Source: Blastomussa wellsi
Taxonomy: Eukaryota > Cnidaria > Anthozoa > Scleractinia > Plerogyridae
DNA length: 64,000 nt
Direction: 5' to 3'
Assembly: GCA_947652115.1 (NCBI GenBank)
Contig: OX393569.1
Coordinates: 7,799,050 to 7,863,049 of the forward strand
Part shown: positions 26,965-36,210 of the stretch, in pieces
Layout of the letters: every line of letters begins with the position of its first letter
Numbering within the stretch: position 1 is the stretch's first letter
The notes under the pieces: generated by a model
The model's database searches: none
Told to the model about the DNA's origin: nothing
The model's input: only the letters and a program-made list of their open reading frames with translations
Program-made: the position numbers and the translations under genes

Positions 26965-27175
26965 TGTAGAAAACGTAATCAAATGACAACTTCGTAGACA
27001 AAATTCCACAAGAAGTATATTCAAGATAATAACTTAGGTTTCAAGACAGTAACTTCGCATCAAGACGACAAATTCACATCGATCGTGTATTCAAGAGTTC
27101 AATCAGAGATTAATATTCGAGAGAGGGGGGTTCAATAATTGAGTTGCGTGACAAGTTCGGTCCCAGTTTTCAACA
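26965..27175 (-). repeat. 5' LTR of the BEL/Pao element
   Basis: 211 bp, matching 21714-21924; it holds the promoter for the leftward transcript. Confidence 0.93.
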
Positions 27176-27180
27176 AAGGC

Positions 27181-27827
27181 AACATGTTAGATATGAATGG
27201 ACTCCAAACAGTTAAAGAGCTAGTGAAATTTAGTATATGGTTAAGGTTTTAGCTCTTTGTGTGTAATTTTCAAGGACAAATTGTCTTTCAAAAACTCCAA
27301 AATTTCTGGGTGGCAAAAGCGCTAATGAGCTCATACATTTTTTGTAAAAGTTTGAGTTTTTAAACCCGCGTCAGACAAAAAGAATTCAATACATCGAGCT
27401 GAAATTCATTGGCAGAGTAATCGTGCTATGAACTTTCAATATTCAGAACTGAATTTTTGGGGCTCCATCAGAAACTGAATCGCTTATGCTAATGAGGCAA
27501 ATATTGTAAACAAGGTTTCCCCTATTCTCTGAGAGTCAATCCGCCCCTACTTCTCCCACCACCCTTTTTATGCAAGAAGAAAAGAGAGCAAGAAGAAAAG
27601 ATACAGCTAGTTTTTTGTTTTATTTTTGTTTCATTGGAAGGAACGTATTATATTGCCGTCAAACTAGCATTTAAAGTATTCAGTCATTTTATGTAGTAAA
27701 TTACATGTTAAATTAAAAGCATGATGAAGTATTTGTTTTTAAATGCTATTTCTTTCGGTGCAAGGTTGATTTGACGATTCTATAGCAACTAATTTCTGTA
27801 CTATTTTCAGTGCCGGATGAATCTAAA
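27181..27827. other. 3' flank of the coiled-coil gene
   Basis: AT-rich; no gene or repeat recognised. It probably contains the 3' UTR of the minus-strand gene at 27828. Confidence 0.4.
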
Positions 27828-28655
27828 CTAAATGCCGCATTTAGTTTCTGAAGTATCTGAATCATGACCGTTGTCTCTCTCTATTGATTCTGAAAGTATA
27901 ATTTTCTTAAAACCATCATTTTTCGTCTCCATTTCCCTAATACGTTCTCTTAAATTCTCATTACGTTCTTTTATGTTTTGTAATTCTTTCCTTGCTTCTC
28001 CAAAACCGTTTGTCTCGTTTCCAATCCTCTCTTGCAGCGTACGGAGGTTCTCGTTCAAACTGTGGATGTGAATTTTGTCAATCTCTTCCATTTCTTTTTC
28101 AAACCGCGAGCGTTCCGTCTCATTGTTTTTTCGCTCCATTTCTTTTCTTGCCTTCAGTTTTTCCAGTCGAATATTATACGCCTCTACATCATTTTTTAAC
28201 GTAAGTGCTTCTTCGATATTTTTCCCCAGCTCGCCACTAATGCCTTTGATCTCCTTGGCCGATTTCTCGAAGTCTTTTTTCTCCTTTTCAAGTTTGTCTC
28301 TCTTCGCATCGAGCTTGCTTATTGTCGCTGTGATTATTGCAAAGCTGGCGTGCAGTATTGGATCGTCATTTTCAACTGCTATTTTTCCTCTTTCTTCTCT
28401 GTCAACAAATTTAATCTTGCTTATTTCCTCTTTCAAGAAATGAGCCAGATTTTTTATGATAGTCCTTTCGCCTTCGTTTCCAGGGAAATCCCCAAACACG
28501 GGCGTCTCAAAGTCGCGACATAGCGATACAAGATTCCTAACTTTCACATAACTTGTGATGAGGTGTTTTATGTGAATCGATTTAACGATTTTCTCTTTTT
28601 CTTTTTGTCTAGCTTCTGCTTGCTCAGTTTGCTGATGCTGGTCATCTCTGTAGGG
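27828..28655 (-). CDS. Exon of an unrecognised coiled-coil protein gene
   Basis: 276 codons in one open frame to the stop at 27828. It is preceded on the minus strand by TATTTCTTTTCAG, a good splice acceptor, so the exon likely starts at 28655 in phase 0. About residues 110-260 of the exon are strongly coiled coil (Glu/Lys/Arg/Asn with regular Leu/Ile). The first 100 residues may be a small helical domain (HLITSYVKVRNLVSLCRDFE). The end is acidic with Asp/Ser. An exon at 31504-32046 ends in phase 0 with a strong donor and could be its upstream partner. No family is recognised. Confidence 0.55.
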   Translation of the reverse strand, partial: PYRDDQHQQTEQAEARQKEKEKIVKSIHIKHLITSYVKVRNLVSLCRDFETPVFGDFPGNEGERTIIKNLAHFLKEEISKIKFVDREERGKIAVENDDPILHASFAIITATISKLDAKRDKLEKEKKDFEKSAKEIKGISGELGKNIEEALTLKNDVEAYNIRLEKLKARKEMERKNNETERSRFEKEMEEIDKIHIHSLNENLRTLQERIGNETNGFGEARKELQNIKERNENLRERIREMETKNDGFKKIILSESIERDNGHDSDTSETKCGI

Positions 28656-28937
28656 CTGAAAAGAAATATTCTCCTTAGTATTTTGTCCTACATTTCTGGA
28701 CAACACACCCTTCCCACATTACCTCATGTTTTTTTTTCAGCGCTTCGTTAGCTCCGCGCGCTTAAAAATCGGGTTCTTATCGACTGCAACACAGGTAAAC
28801 AACTAATTTTTAAAATGGAATCCATATTATACAAAGCATTCTTCATAGGAGAACCATGCCTTTAATTGTTCGTGGTCAAAATTGCAAGCTGTATGGCGCA
28901 ACATAGTGGCCATACTTCAGAGATAGGTCAGCCTGGT

Positions 28938-28962
28938 TAATAATAGTAATAATGGTAATAAT

Positions 28963-29010
<48 letters not shown>
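28938..29010. repeat. (TAA)n microsatellite, left of LINE fragment
   Basis: Trinucleotide TAA/AAT tract directly abutting the LINE coding fragment. The same repeat in the same orientation lies at the other end (30518-30591). Confidence 0.95.
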
Positions 29011-29011
<1 letters not shown>

Positions 29012-30517
29012 GCGAAGAGCCAGCCTCATGCGGCGTTTATTGCTTTCATAAAAGGCTACAAGTCGAAGTTTACCTATTTCATGCGCACGATAGGATCGTT
29101 TGAACTTTATGTCGACCCAATCCAGGAGGTGATTGAGGATTTACTACTTCCAACTCTGTTCGGTCAATCAGAGCCTCTCCCTAACGAGGTGCGCAGACTT
29201 ACTACCTTAGCAACAGGTCAAGGGGGTCTAGGCATTCCTGATCTGAAATCCGAGGCACCGCAACAGTTTGCTGCCTCGAGACTAATAACCACCGCGCACG
29301 TAGATTCTATTACATCACAGAGTTCCATAATGGTGCCAGGAGAAAGATCTACGGAGGAGCTAAAGAGGCATCAACAATCACTTAAGAGAGCAAGTGCCAA
29401 AGAGAAGATGGATAGCATTGATTCAAGCCTCTCCCCAGACCTGCTGCGACTGGTTAATCAATTGAGGGGCAAGGGCGCAAGTTCTTGGCTGAATGCGATG
29501 CCTCTCGCAGACCAGGGTTTAGCCCTGAACAAGCAAGAATTCAGAGACTCGCTACGCTTGCGTTATGATCTGCCCTTAGTCGATCTACCAAGTTATTGCA
29601 TATGTGGGGATAAATTCACCGTTAGTCACGCCCTCTCTTGTAAAAAGGGGGGTTTTGTAGCGCAGAGACATGATGGTGTACGGAACTTATTAACGACATT
29701 CATCGACAAGATTTGCAATAATGTCGAAATCGAACCACGCCTTCAACCCCTGGACAACGAGCGATTTCATTTGAGGAGCGCTGTTACAAATTCTGAGGCA
29801 AGGTTGGACATTAAAGCGGGAGGGTTCTGGGCAAGAGGAGTTACGGCATTTTTTGATGTTAGAGTTACGCACGTCAACTCCAAGAGTTACCAGAGCAAGC
29901 CAACATCGGAAGTGTTTAAGGAGCAAGAGGAAGAGAAGAAGCGCAAGTACCAGCAGCGGGTGTTAGATGTAGAAATGGGTTCGTTTACGCCTTTAGTGTT
30001 TGGAACCAATGGCGGAATGGGAAATGAGTGTCAGCGGTTCTTAAAGCATCTCGCGGACAAGATAGCTGAGAAAGATACTGAGCCTTATCATGTTGTAATC
30101 ACTTGGCTCAGGACACAGATTTCGTTTGAACTCTTAAGATCGGTACATGCATGCGTTAGAGGTTCGCGAACGCCGTTTCGTAGCAAGATAGAGCAATCAT
30201 TAGACTGTAAAATAAATGTAGCCAGTGCGGATATTTGAAATACACGGCTTATGTGCTTTTATACTTAGGGCGTTTTATGGACACTGGTTTAGCCGTCATT
30301 AGTATAATTCGATTGTTGATTTTAATATCTCGGTATCATGGGATTTGCAATTTTATAGAATTTTGAACTTCTATTATCAATTATCTAATTTTTACTTCTT
30401 TTATGTAAGTAAGTTATTTTTGTTATTAGTATTATTACTTTATATAATAAATATTGTAAAAAGTTCCACATGGATGCATGTAAGATTCGAGTTTTATTTC
30501 TCAATAAAGGTTGATTT
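29011..30517 (+). pseudogene. 5'-truncated non-LTR retrotransposon with restriction-like endonuclease end
   Basis: An open frame runs to 30238; its apparent N-terminus is read from the microsatellite, so there is no true start. The first part (about 29020-29480) looks like the region just after a reverse transcriptase (A-A-F-I-A-F-I-K-G-Y). The last part has a zinc knuckle C-x-C...H...C (YCICGDKF, SHALSC) followed by R-H, E-I-E-P, RLDI and FFDVRVTH. This matches the CCHC plus PD-(D/E)xK-like endonuclease layout of R2/R4-type LINEs. About 280 bp of 3' UTR follow, ending CAATAAAGGTTGATTTTA. The reverse transcriptase core is missing, so the copy is dead although the frame is still open. It lies in the presumed intron of a minus-strand gene. 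Confidence 0.8.

Positions 30518-30591
<74 letters not shown>
30518..30591. repeat. (TAA)n microsatellite, right of LINE fragment
   Basis: TAA repeat directly after the LINE 3' UTR. Confidence 0.95.
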
Positions 30592-30901
30592 ATTTGTTGA
30601 GCGCCATTTCGGGATGGTTTAATGGCGCTTTACAGCAATAACTAAAAAATAAAAAGCTTAAACATGGTAAAAACAGGTCAGTAGTTTACATCCATGGACA
30701 TCCATGTTATAATGAATTGACGGCTATTAAAACAAGGTATCCGCTGAACAGTATCACATCACCCCATCGCGGGCTCAGTTTTAGGGAACCCTACAACACT
30801 GCTTTATCGGTTTCTGTCGTGTCTTAATGGTAGCATTTTGAAAACTTAGTAAAAAGGAGCGCCACTTTTAGGCTTGGCTAAATCTATATATTTTCGCAGA
30901 C

Positions 30902-30944
<43 letters not shown>

Positions 30945-30952
30945 GTATAACA

Positions 30953-31133
30953 ATATAATTTGGTTTTATCAACTGGGTTGATAATGTCGATTGGCCACCG
31001 TAAAGAGATTCAATTGCTCACGTTTCGAGCGTTAGCCCTCCGACCAAGGGCTAACGCTCGAAACGTCAGCAATCGAATCTCTTTACGGTGGCCAATTGAC
31101 ATTATCAACCCAGTTGATAAAACCAAATTATAT
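30953..31133. mobile_element. Foldback element, 181-bp near-perfect palindrome
   Basis: The left arm starts ATATAATTTGGTTTTATC and the right arm ends with its complement GATAAAACCAAATTATAT. About 85 bp of each arm pair, with a short centre CCGACCA between CCCT and AGGG. A half copy of the same family lies inside another MITE at 48498-48599. Confidence 0.85.
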
Positions 31134-31503
31134 ATTTACGAGCCAAGTAAAACGGAGCCGTCGTAAAAAGTGATCTATCCCACTTTGGTAGTCCAACGCT
31201 AAGTTACTACAAGTATTCCATACGCCCGACTGTACCAATTTATGCACTTAGGTGGAGAGAGACAGTTAGGTTGTAACACAAACATAACTAGCAGCATAAC
31301 TAGCAGCATTATCGTTTGCGGTCCTTTGCAGTTTTCACGTCTATTTTACAGTTAGGTTGTCCTGGCAAGAGCACAACACAGTGACACATGGCAGTGCTAG
31401 AACCCAGATCTCTTAATCCGGAGTCCGGCGCGCTTAAAATTGTGTAATGGCGTCTCCCATAAAACAAACCTTCATGAACTTAAAATATTTCTTCCTTACT
31501 CAC

Positions 31504-32046
31504 GTTTGAAAACCTAGGCGGAGGGTTTTCCTTTATGTTGGGTCCACTAAACTGACATGCGTTGGATTTCTGAGGTTGGGCACTTGAACATGCTGTATTT
31601 CCAAAGACTTTGCCATTATTAAATATGTTCAGTGTGCCATTGTTTCCACTATTCAATTGGGTCGCTGTTTGTTGAAATTTTAACGCTGCAGTATACGGGG
31701 TTCTTTCTTCAAACTGTTGATTAGTTCCCGGATTTTGAGCAGTCCCCAAATTGTAATACGGTATATGAAGCGAAGGTCCTGGAAAATTTGAAGTTCCCGA
31801 ATACCGAGAGGCTTCTCCCGGATGTGGCGTAGAATTTTGCGGTGAAAATTGACCCAAGCCGGTGGCATAACGAGTCGCTGTGATTTGCTGAGTGGAAAAC
31901 GGAATTGTTCCCGGATGTTGTGAGAAATGGCGATTGGTTCCTGGATATTGCGAAGGCTGCTGATGTGTTCCCAAATTTTGTGTGCTGTGCTGAGTTGATT
32001 CCATGTGCCTTGTGCATGTGGGATTATATTGTCCACCATGTGCCAT
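31504..32046 (-). CDS. Gln/Asn/Thr/Pro-rich exon of an unrecognised gene
   Basis: About 180 codons from a possible ATG at 32046. On the minus strand it ends TTTTCAAAC followed by GTGAGTAAGG, a strong splice donor at 31502-31503, in phase 0. The protein is low-complexity, with imperfect 11-13-residue units around PGTN/PGTI and H-x-x-x-Q-x-x-G-T, suggesting a repeat-built disordered domain. The ATG may not be the true start, because the frame may extend through an upstream exon. Joining to the coiled-coil exon at 28655 is compatible in phase but not proven. Confidence 0.45.
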
Positions 32047-32736
32047 GTCGAAGTTTTCTGTTTGCTGATAGTAGCTGACACTGATGGCCGGGAAGAAATT
32101 GAGATACTACAGCTGTTGTGATCCACCTTCTGAATCCATCAGTTGCCTAAGACAGAAATCACATCGATTTCTAATTTGACTTTATTCTTGTGGTAAAAGT
32201 TATAGTCAGAGGCCCGATCTTGGAAAGGTGAAGCTGCCAGACGGTGCTTAAGGTCGGTTTCTGTAGAGGGACACCGTCGCGAGAAAAAAACTTCAAAAAT
32301 TCAACGTGTTTACAGTAATGGAAACCTACAAACAGTGGTCATGTTTTGAAAAATTACTATGCCAGTGCACTGAAGCTAAATATGGAGTGGTATAATCTTG
32401 ATACTATCAGGAACTTTAGATCTCAACCTGAAAAAGTCAGACTGACTTTTTGACGTTCTGTTCTTGTTATTTGAAAACGACTTACGGTCACCCTCTTCCT
32501 TAAACAAGTTGCTCGATATCCATCTGTTTATCAGTTCCCGGAGCATTTCTTACATGGCTGAAAGAACGTGGTCATAATTTTGCGGCCATTTTACTAAAAA
32601 AGCCGAAAATGTCCGTGGCAGCGTCCCGTTAATTCGCTATTTCTTATTGAGAGCTAAGTGTCTTGTTCGACCAGGGCATAATCCTGAGAACTGCAGAATC
32701 GGAAGTTCAGCACACTAACTATTCGGCAGCCAAAGC
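32047..32736. other. non-coding spacer
   Basis: No supported gene. It may hold the promoter or first exon of the minus-strand gene. Confidence 0.35.
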
Positions 32737-32893
32737 AGGGGCGGATCTAGCGGGGGGTGCATGGGGTGCGAGCCCCCTCCTGACGGATGACCTGCGGCTT
32801 TCTAATCAGCTGGTATTTTGCTTACGTCACCAATCAGTTGTGACATTCCTTAGTGGTGCACCCCTGCAGAGAAAAATCCTAGATCCGCCGCTG
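32737..32893. mobile_element. MITE with CAAAGC duplication
   Basis: AGGGGCGGATCTAG at the left and CTAGATCCGCCGCTG at the right are inverted repeats. CAAAGC flanks both ends (32731-32736 and 32894-32899). 157 bp, non-coding. Confidence 0.65.
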
Positions 32894-33185
32894 CAAAGCA
32901 CCTCTCACAGCTGTTCAGCCGTGCCATGTTTCCCCGAGTATAATTTGCTGGAATCTAGTTATTCTCCTTGGGATGACGATATCTAGAGGTATCGGATAAT
33001 TAAAGCCCTCGAAATCGTTATAAGTAGTCCAACATACTGGTCTTGCATTAGGCTATTGCCTCTTACAGACGGCGATGATTGTGACGAGGTCGCACGACAT
33101 CTAGGTCGTTTCATAAAAACCAAGCTATATATGTAGCACAAGTCATTTCTATCGTTCAGTTTACCGTATTGTGGACGACTTTTAA

Positions 33186-33333
33186 ATAGACCAATTCTGA
33201 TATATTAAATTCTAACATGACGCCAAGGCTTGGGTAACAAAACAAAATCAATTGTTTATCCATCCGTAAGCCTCGATGCAAAATACAATTCTCGGCGACA
33301 TGTTAGAATATTAATATATCGGAATTGGTCTAT
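33186..33333. mobile_element. MITE with ~33-bp terminal inverted repeats
   Basis: ATAGACCAATTCTGATATATTA... is mirrored by ...TAATATATCGGAATTGGTCTAT. TTAA occurs at both borders and may be the target duplication, but the exact border is ambiguous by a base. Confidence 0.6.
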
Positions 33334-33339
33334 TAAAAC

Positions 33340-34888
33340 CGGCACTCGCTAAGTACTCGTTCTGTTTTCAGGGTAGCAGTCCGTACTTTTTTGCAGCAAA
33401 AAACGGCTCTATTTCCTCAAAACATACAATTTATACTAAAACATTTAAACATTAAAACGGCACCATGAACAGACGCAACCTACCCACTTTTCTGACCTCG
33501 GTGATGTCAACGGACTTTAAACTGTCGATTTCAATTTCTTCCGACTGATCAAACATTCTGCGATTGAGCGTGCGTCGTCATAATGGAAGATTCAAATGTG
33601 ACTGGCTCGTGCACTACGCGCGCGCAACCGCTTGCGTCGTTGAACGTTCGGCGTAACTGCTCTTTTCCTCGATCTTTCGGTTTTGCGTCCACAAAAATTC
33701 AAAGGCGATGGATGAATTGCTTCATTGTTAAAGTCTTTCTCTATTTCTCGTTTTTAAATTTATCCACCGAGCCAAAGAATAAAACCAGTATTTATCAAGT
33801 CTTAAATTGTCTATGGAATCCTTGAGCAGCTTATAGTGTGAATAAAATAATAACGGGCAAAAAATTTGGCGAGCAAAGTGAGCCGAGCGGGTGAATGTCG
33901 TTTTCCTCCGCAGTATGCCCCTCTAAAAAGCCTGGTTCCTAACGGCATCGTTTCGTGCTCTGAGCCAACACTGGAAACATGCTTTGTTCCGGCCATTTTC
34001 TCCAGGGCACGCGTCTCCTGAAGTCCCTCCGTTGTTGTATCGAGGTACCATCAAGGGAAGTTGAAACTCTGGGAGATAATCGGCGGAGAAAGTTGACGTG
34101 GAAGCGTGGAGTACCTTGGGAAAGAGTCTTTCCTGGCCAGTTCAAAGCAGCTCTCTGAATGCTTCCTCCTGATTGGACAGAAAAATTCCTTTGTATTATT
34201 CTGCCCAATCAGCGACCTGCGAGTCAACAGTCTGTTTCGTGTGCTTGCGTCATTTGGGTCACATTCTGTAAGTTCAAAATTTTTAGCGACACCATCGCGC
34301 TGGCCAACTGTAATGGCATACAAAAGACGGGAAGGTCTAAACAAAAGTTGCCAGCCATCTTTGGCATAGTTCAGACGCCTATTTTTTCATGAGCCGAACT
34401 CAATTCGAATTTGGACCGACCAAAGTTGAAAAAGTACTCGTGTTGATTCAGACGTTCTTAATACAGTTCCACGCAAAATAATCAATATTGGCAGTGATTT
34501 TTAGGCAAAGATGAAAAAAAAAAGGCGACCGGACGCTGCTAACATGCACGCCCGTCCCCTTGCATCGAAGTTTCTTTATCAAACTATGATGGAGAAAGCG
34601 GCAAATAGAACGAATATGCAAATTGTATTGCATTACATTTTGACGAGAAGGCGACAGCTGATAAATGTTAGTTTTCTCTCTTTTTCAGCATCTTCATTCT
34701 CTTTGAAGGTCGAACATTTATTTGTTATAAATTGGTATCATGCATTTCAGACAAATATAATTCGTATTTTCGAAACATGAGCTACACATATCGATGCTGT
34801 TGTTTAACTCGGCTCTCCACGCCGCCATTTTGAATTTCTGACGTCAATACGCTCTACACGCATGCTCAATGAGTTCAACTGTATCGGC
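33340..34888. other. intergenic DNA
   Basis: Short open frames on both strands lack domain features or splice context; I see no gene. Confidence 0.35.
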
Positions 34889-34990
34889 ACATGGAAAGTT
34901 CGGCGTCTGAATCAAAGCCGTTCCAGAGTCGAAATTACCTGCCAAGCCAGGCGGGAGAAACGCCTGATTCAGACGCCGAACTTTTCATGT
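34889..34990. mobile_element. Small foldback element
   Basis: ACATGGAAAGTTCGGCGTCTG is mirrored by CAGACGCCGAACTTTTCATGT, about 26 bp per arm. The same CGTCTGAAT/GTTCAGACG words recur near 34375, 35030 and 39235-39300, so it belongs to a larger repeat family. Confidence 0.6.
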
Positions 34991-36189
34991 ACTTAATTCA
35001 AGGTATTAAGTTTGGCTAATGAAAAGTCCACCGTCTGAAACGGGACTTAAAACAATGGTCAATGCATTACTTCACGTTCATTCTTTTATTAAGTCAGTTT
35101 TTTTAAATTCAAGTTCGTTTGTATGCGAGCAATTAGAACTAAATAATAAATTCCCTTAAACAATTTTAAAAAATAAATAATCCATGTCGGCAAACTGAGA
35201 CAAGACAAGCCCGCCACCCTCGAAGAAGCTCCTTTTGTGATTTAAGCTGCAATTTTAAGTCGATGTTTTAGTGAATTGTTGGCCTTTTGAAAGTGCCTTT
35301 AATATGAAGATAATTTTGTACATCACGTTAAATAAATGAGTTCTTCGGATAATATTCAACTATCCCACGAAATCGCATCGAGCAGGATAATTGCTTTACT
35401 ATTAAAAAAATTCAAGTTAAACATTTTGTCTCGACAAATCCAAACTGGTGCCTGCGAACAGTTCTTCACCATAATAAGCGGATCAGACCCACACCGTGAT
35501 ATTTGAATTCCTGGGGTAAGATGGTAAGATATAAGGCTCCTTCATTTTCGCTGACCTTACCCTATCCCTCATCCTCCTCTTCCCCGGGAATTTGGACAAA
35601 GGCGTATCTTAATTTGAGAAATAAAAATTGCAGCGCATGCAGCATGAATTAGTAAGTAGTCACGTGCTCCTCCTCGAATGATTAAATTATCCGCGAAATC
35701 GCATTGACCAGGTATAAATTGCTTTACTATTAAAAAATTTCAAGGAAATGCATTTACTGCTATAAGAACTGTGCAGAAGTTTACCAAATGAACTGTGATG
35801 ATACAGAGCTTTGCGCTTTGCAAGACTTTGGACGGATCTCGACAACCTAAGTATACCGCACGATATCTGTTACACACAGATGACGGATAAAAAGACATCG
35901 TGACAATTATTTTGTTGAAGGAAAGTATTTTATCCTAGCAGTTTTAATAGCTTTCTGCGAGTGGATGACTCCGGTAAAGAAAGGTGTTTTACAACAGCTT
36001 ATGAAGCAATGAAAGACGAGTCTCCAAACTCGGTTCACCAAGGCATAAAATGGTGTATTCAAAGTTGTAAAATCTTGCGGGACAAGTAACGTCTTAGATC
36101 TCTTCAAATGTTATCTTGTTTACAAGTACAGCTGTCTACTGTATGCAGTAAAATTAAGTTTTATACTTTTATAATAACTGACAATAATA
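34991..36189. other. intergenic DNA downstream of HM13
   Basis: AT-rich with a duplicated stretch (AATTGCTTTACTATTAAAAAA near 35389 and 35717). No gene seen. Confidence 0.4.
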
Positions 36190-36190
36190 A

Positions 36191-36196
36191 TTTATT
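36191..36196 (-). promoter_or_regulatory. Candidate poly(A) signal of HM13
   Basis: TTTATT on the plus strand is AATAAA on the minus strand, 15 bp past the stop codon at 36211-36213. Close to the stop, so a more distal signal is also possible. Confidence 0.4.
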
Positions 36197-36210
36197 TCGG
36201 TTCAGTTCGA

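Larger units (their letters stand above)
21714..27175 (-). mobile_element. BEL/Pao LTR retrotransposon, full length but defective
   Basis: Two 211-bp LTRs (21714-21924 and 26965-27175) starting TGTAGAAAACG and ending TTTTCAACA, with 5-bp AAGGC duplications outside. A tRNA primer-binding site follows the 5' LTR and a purine tract precedes the 3' LTR. Gag (25767-26864) and pol (22056-25766) share one frame but are parted by a TAA. The order protease, reverse transcriptase, RNase H, integrase is typical for BEL/Pao, but the zinc and catalytic core of the integrase is absent. The LTRs appear identical, so insertion is recent in spite of these defects. Confidence 0.93.

Noticed and set aside
28655..28790. 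Extra small exon upstream of the coiled-coil exon (TTGCAG before, GTAATG after)
   Set aside because: It has good-looking splice borders, but no frame stays open through it in a phase that fits both neighbours.
33583..33825. 80-codon plus-strand frame
   Set aside because: No homology pattern or exon borders, and surrounding DNA is repeat-rich.
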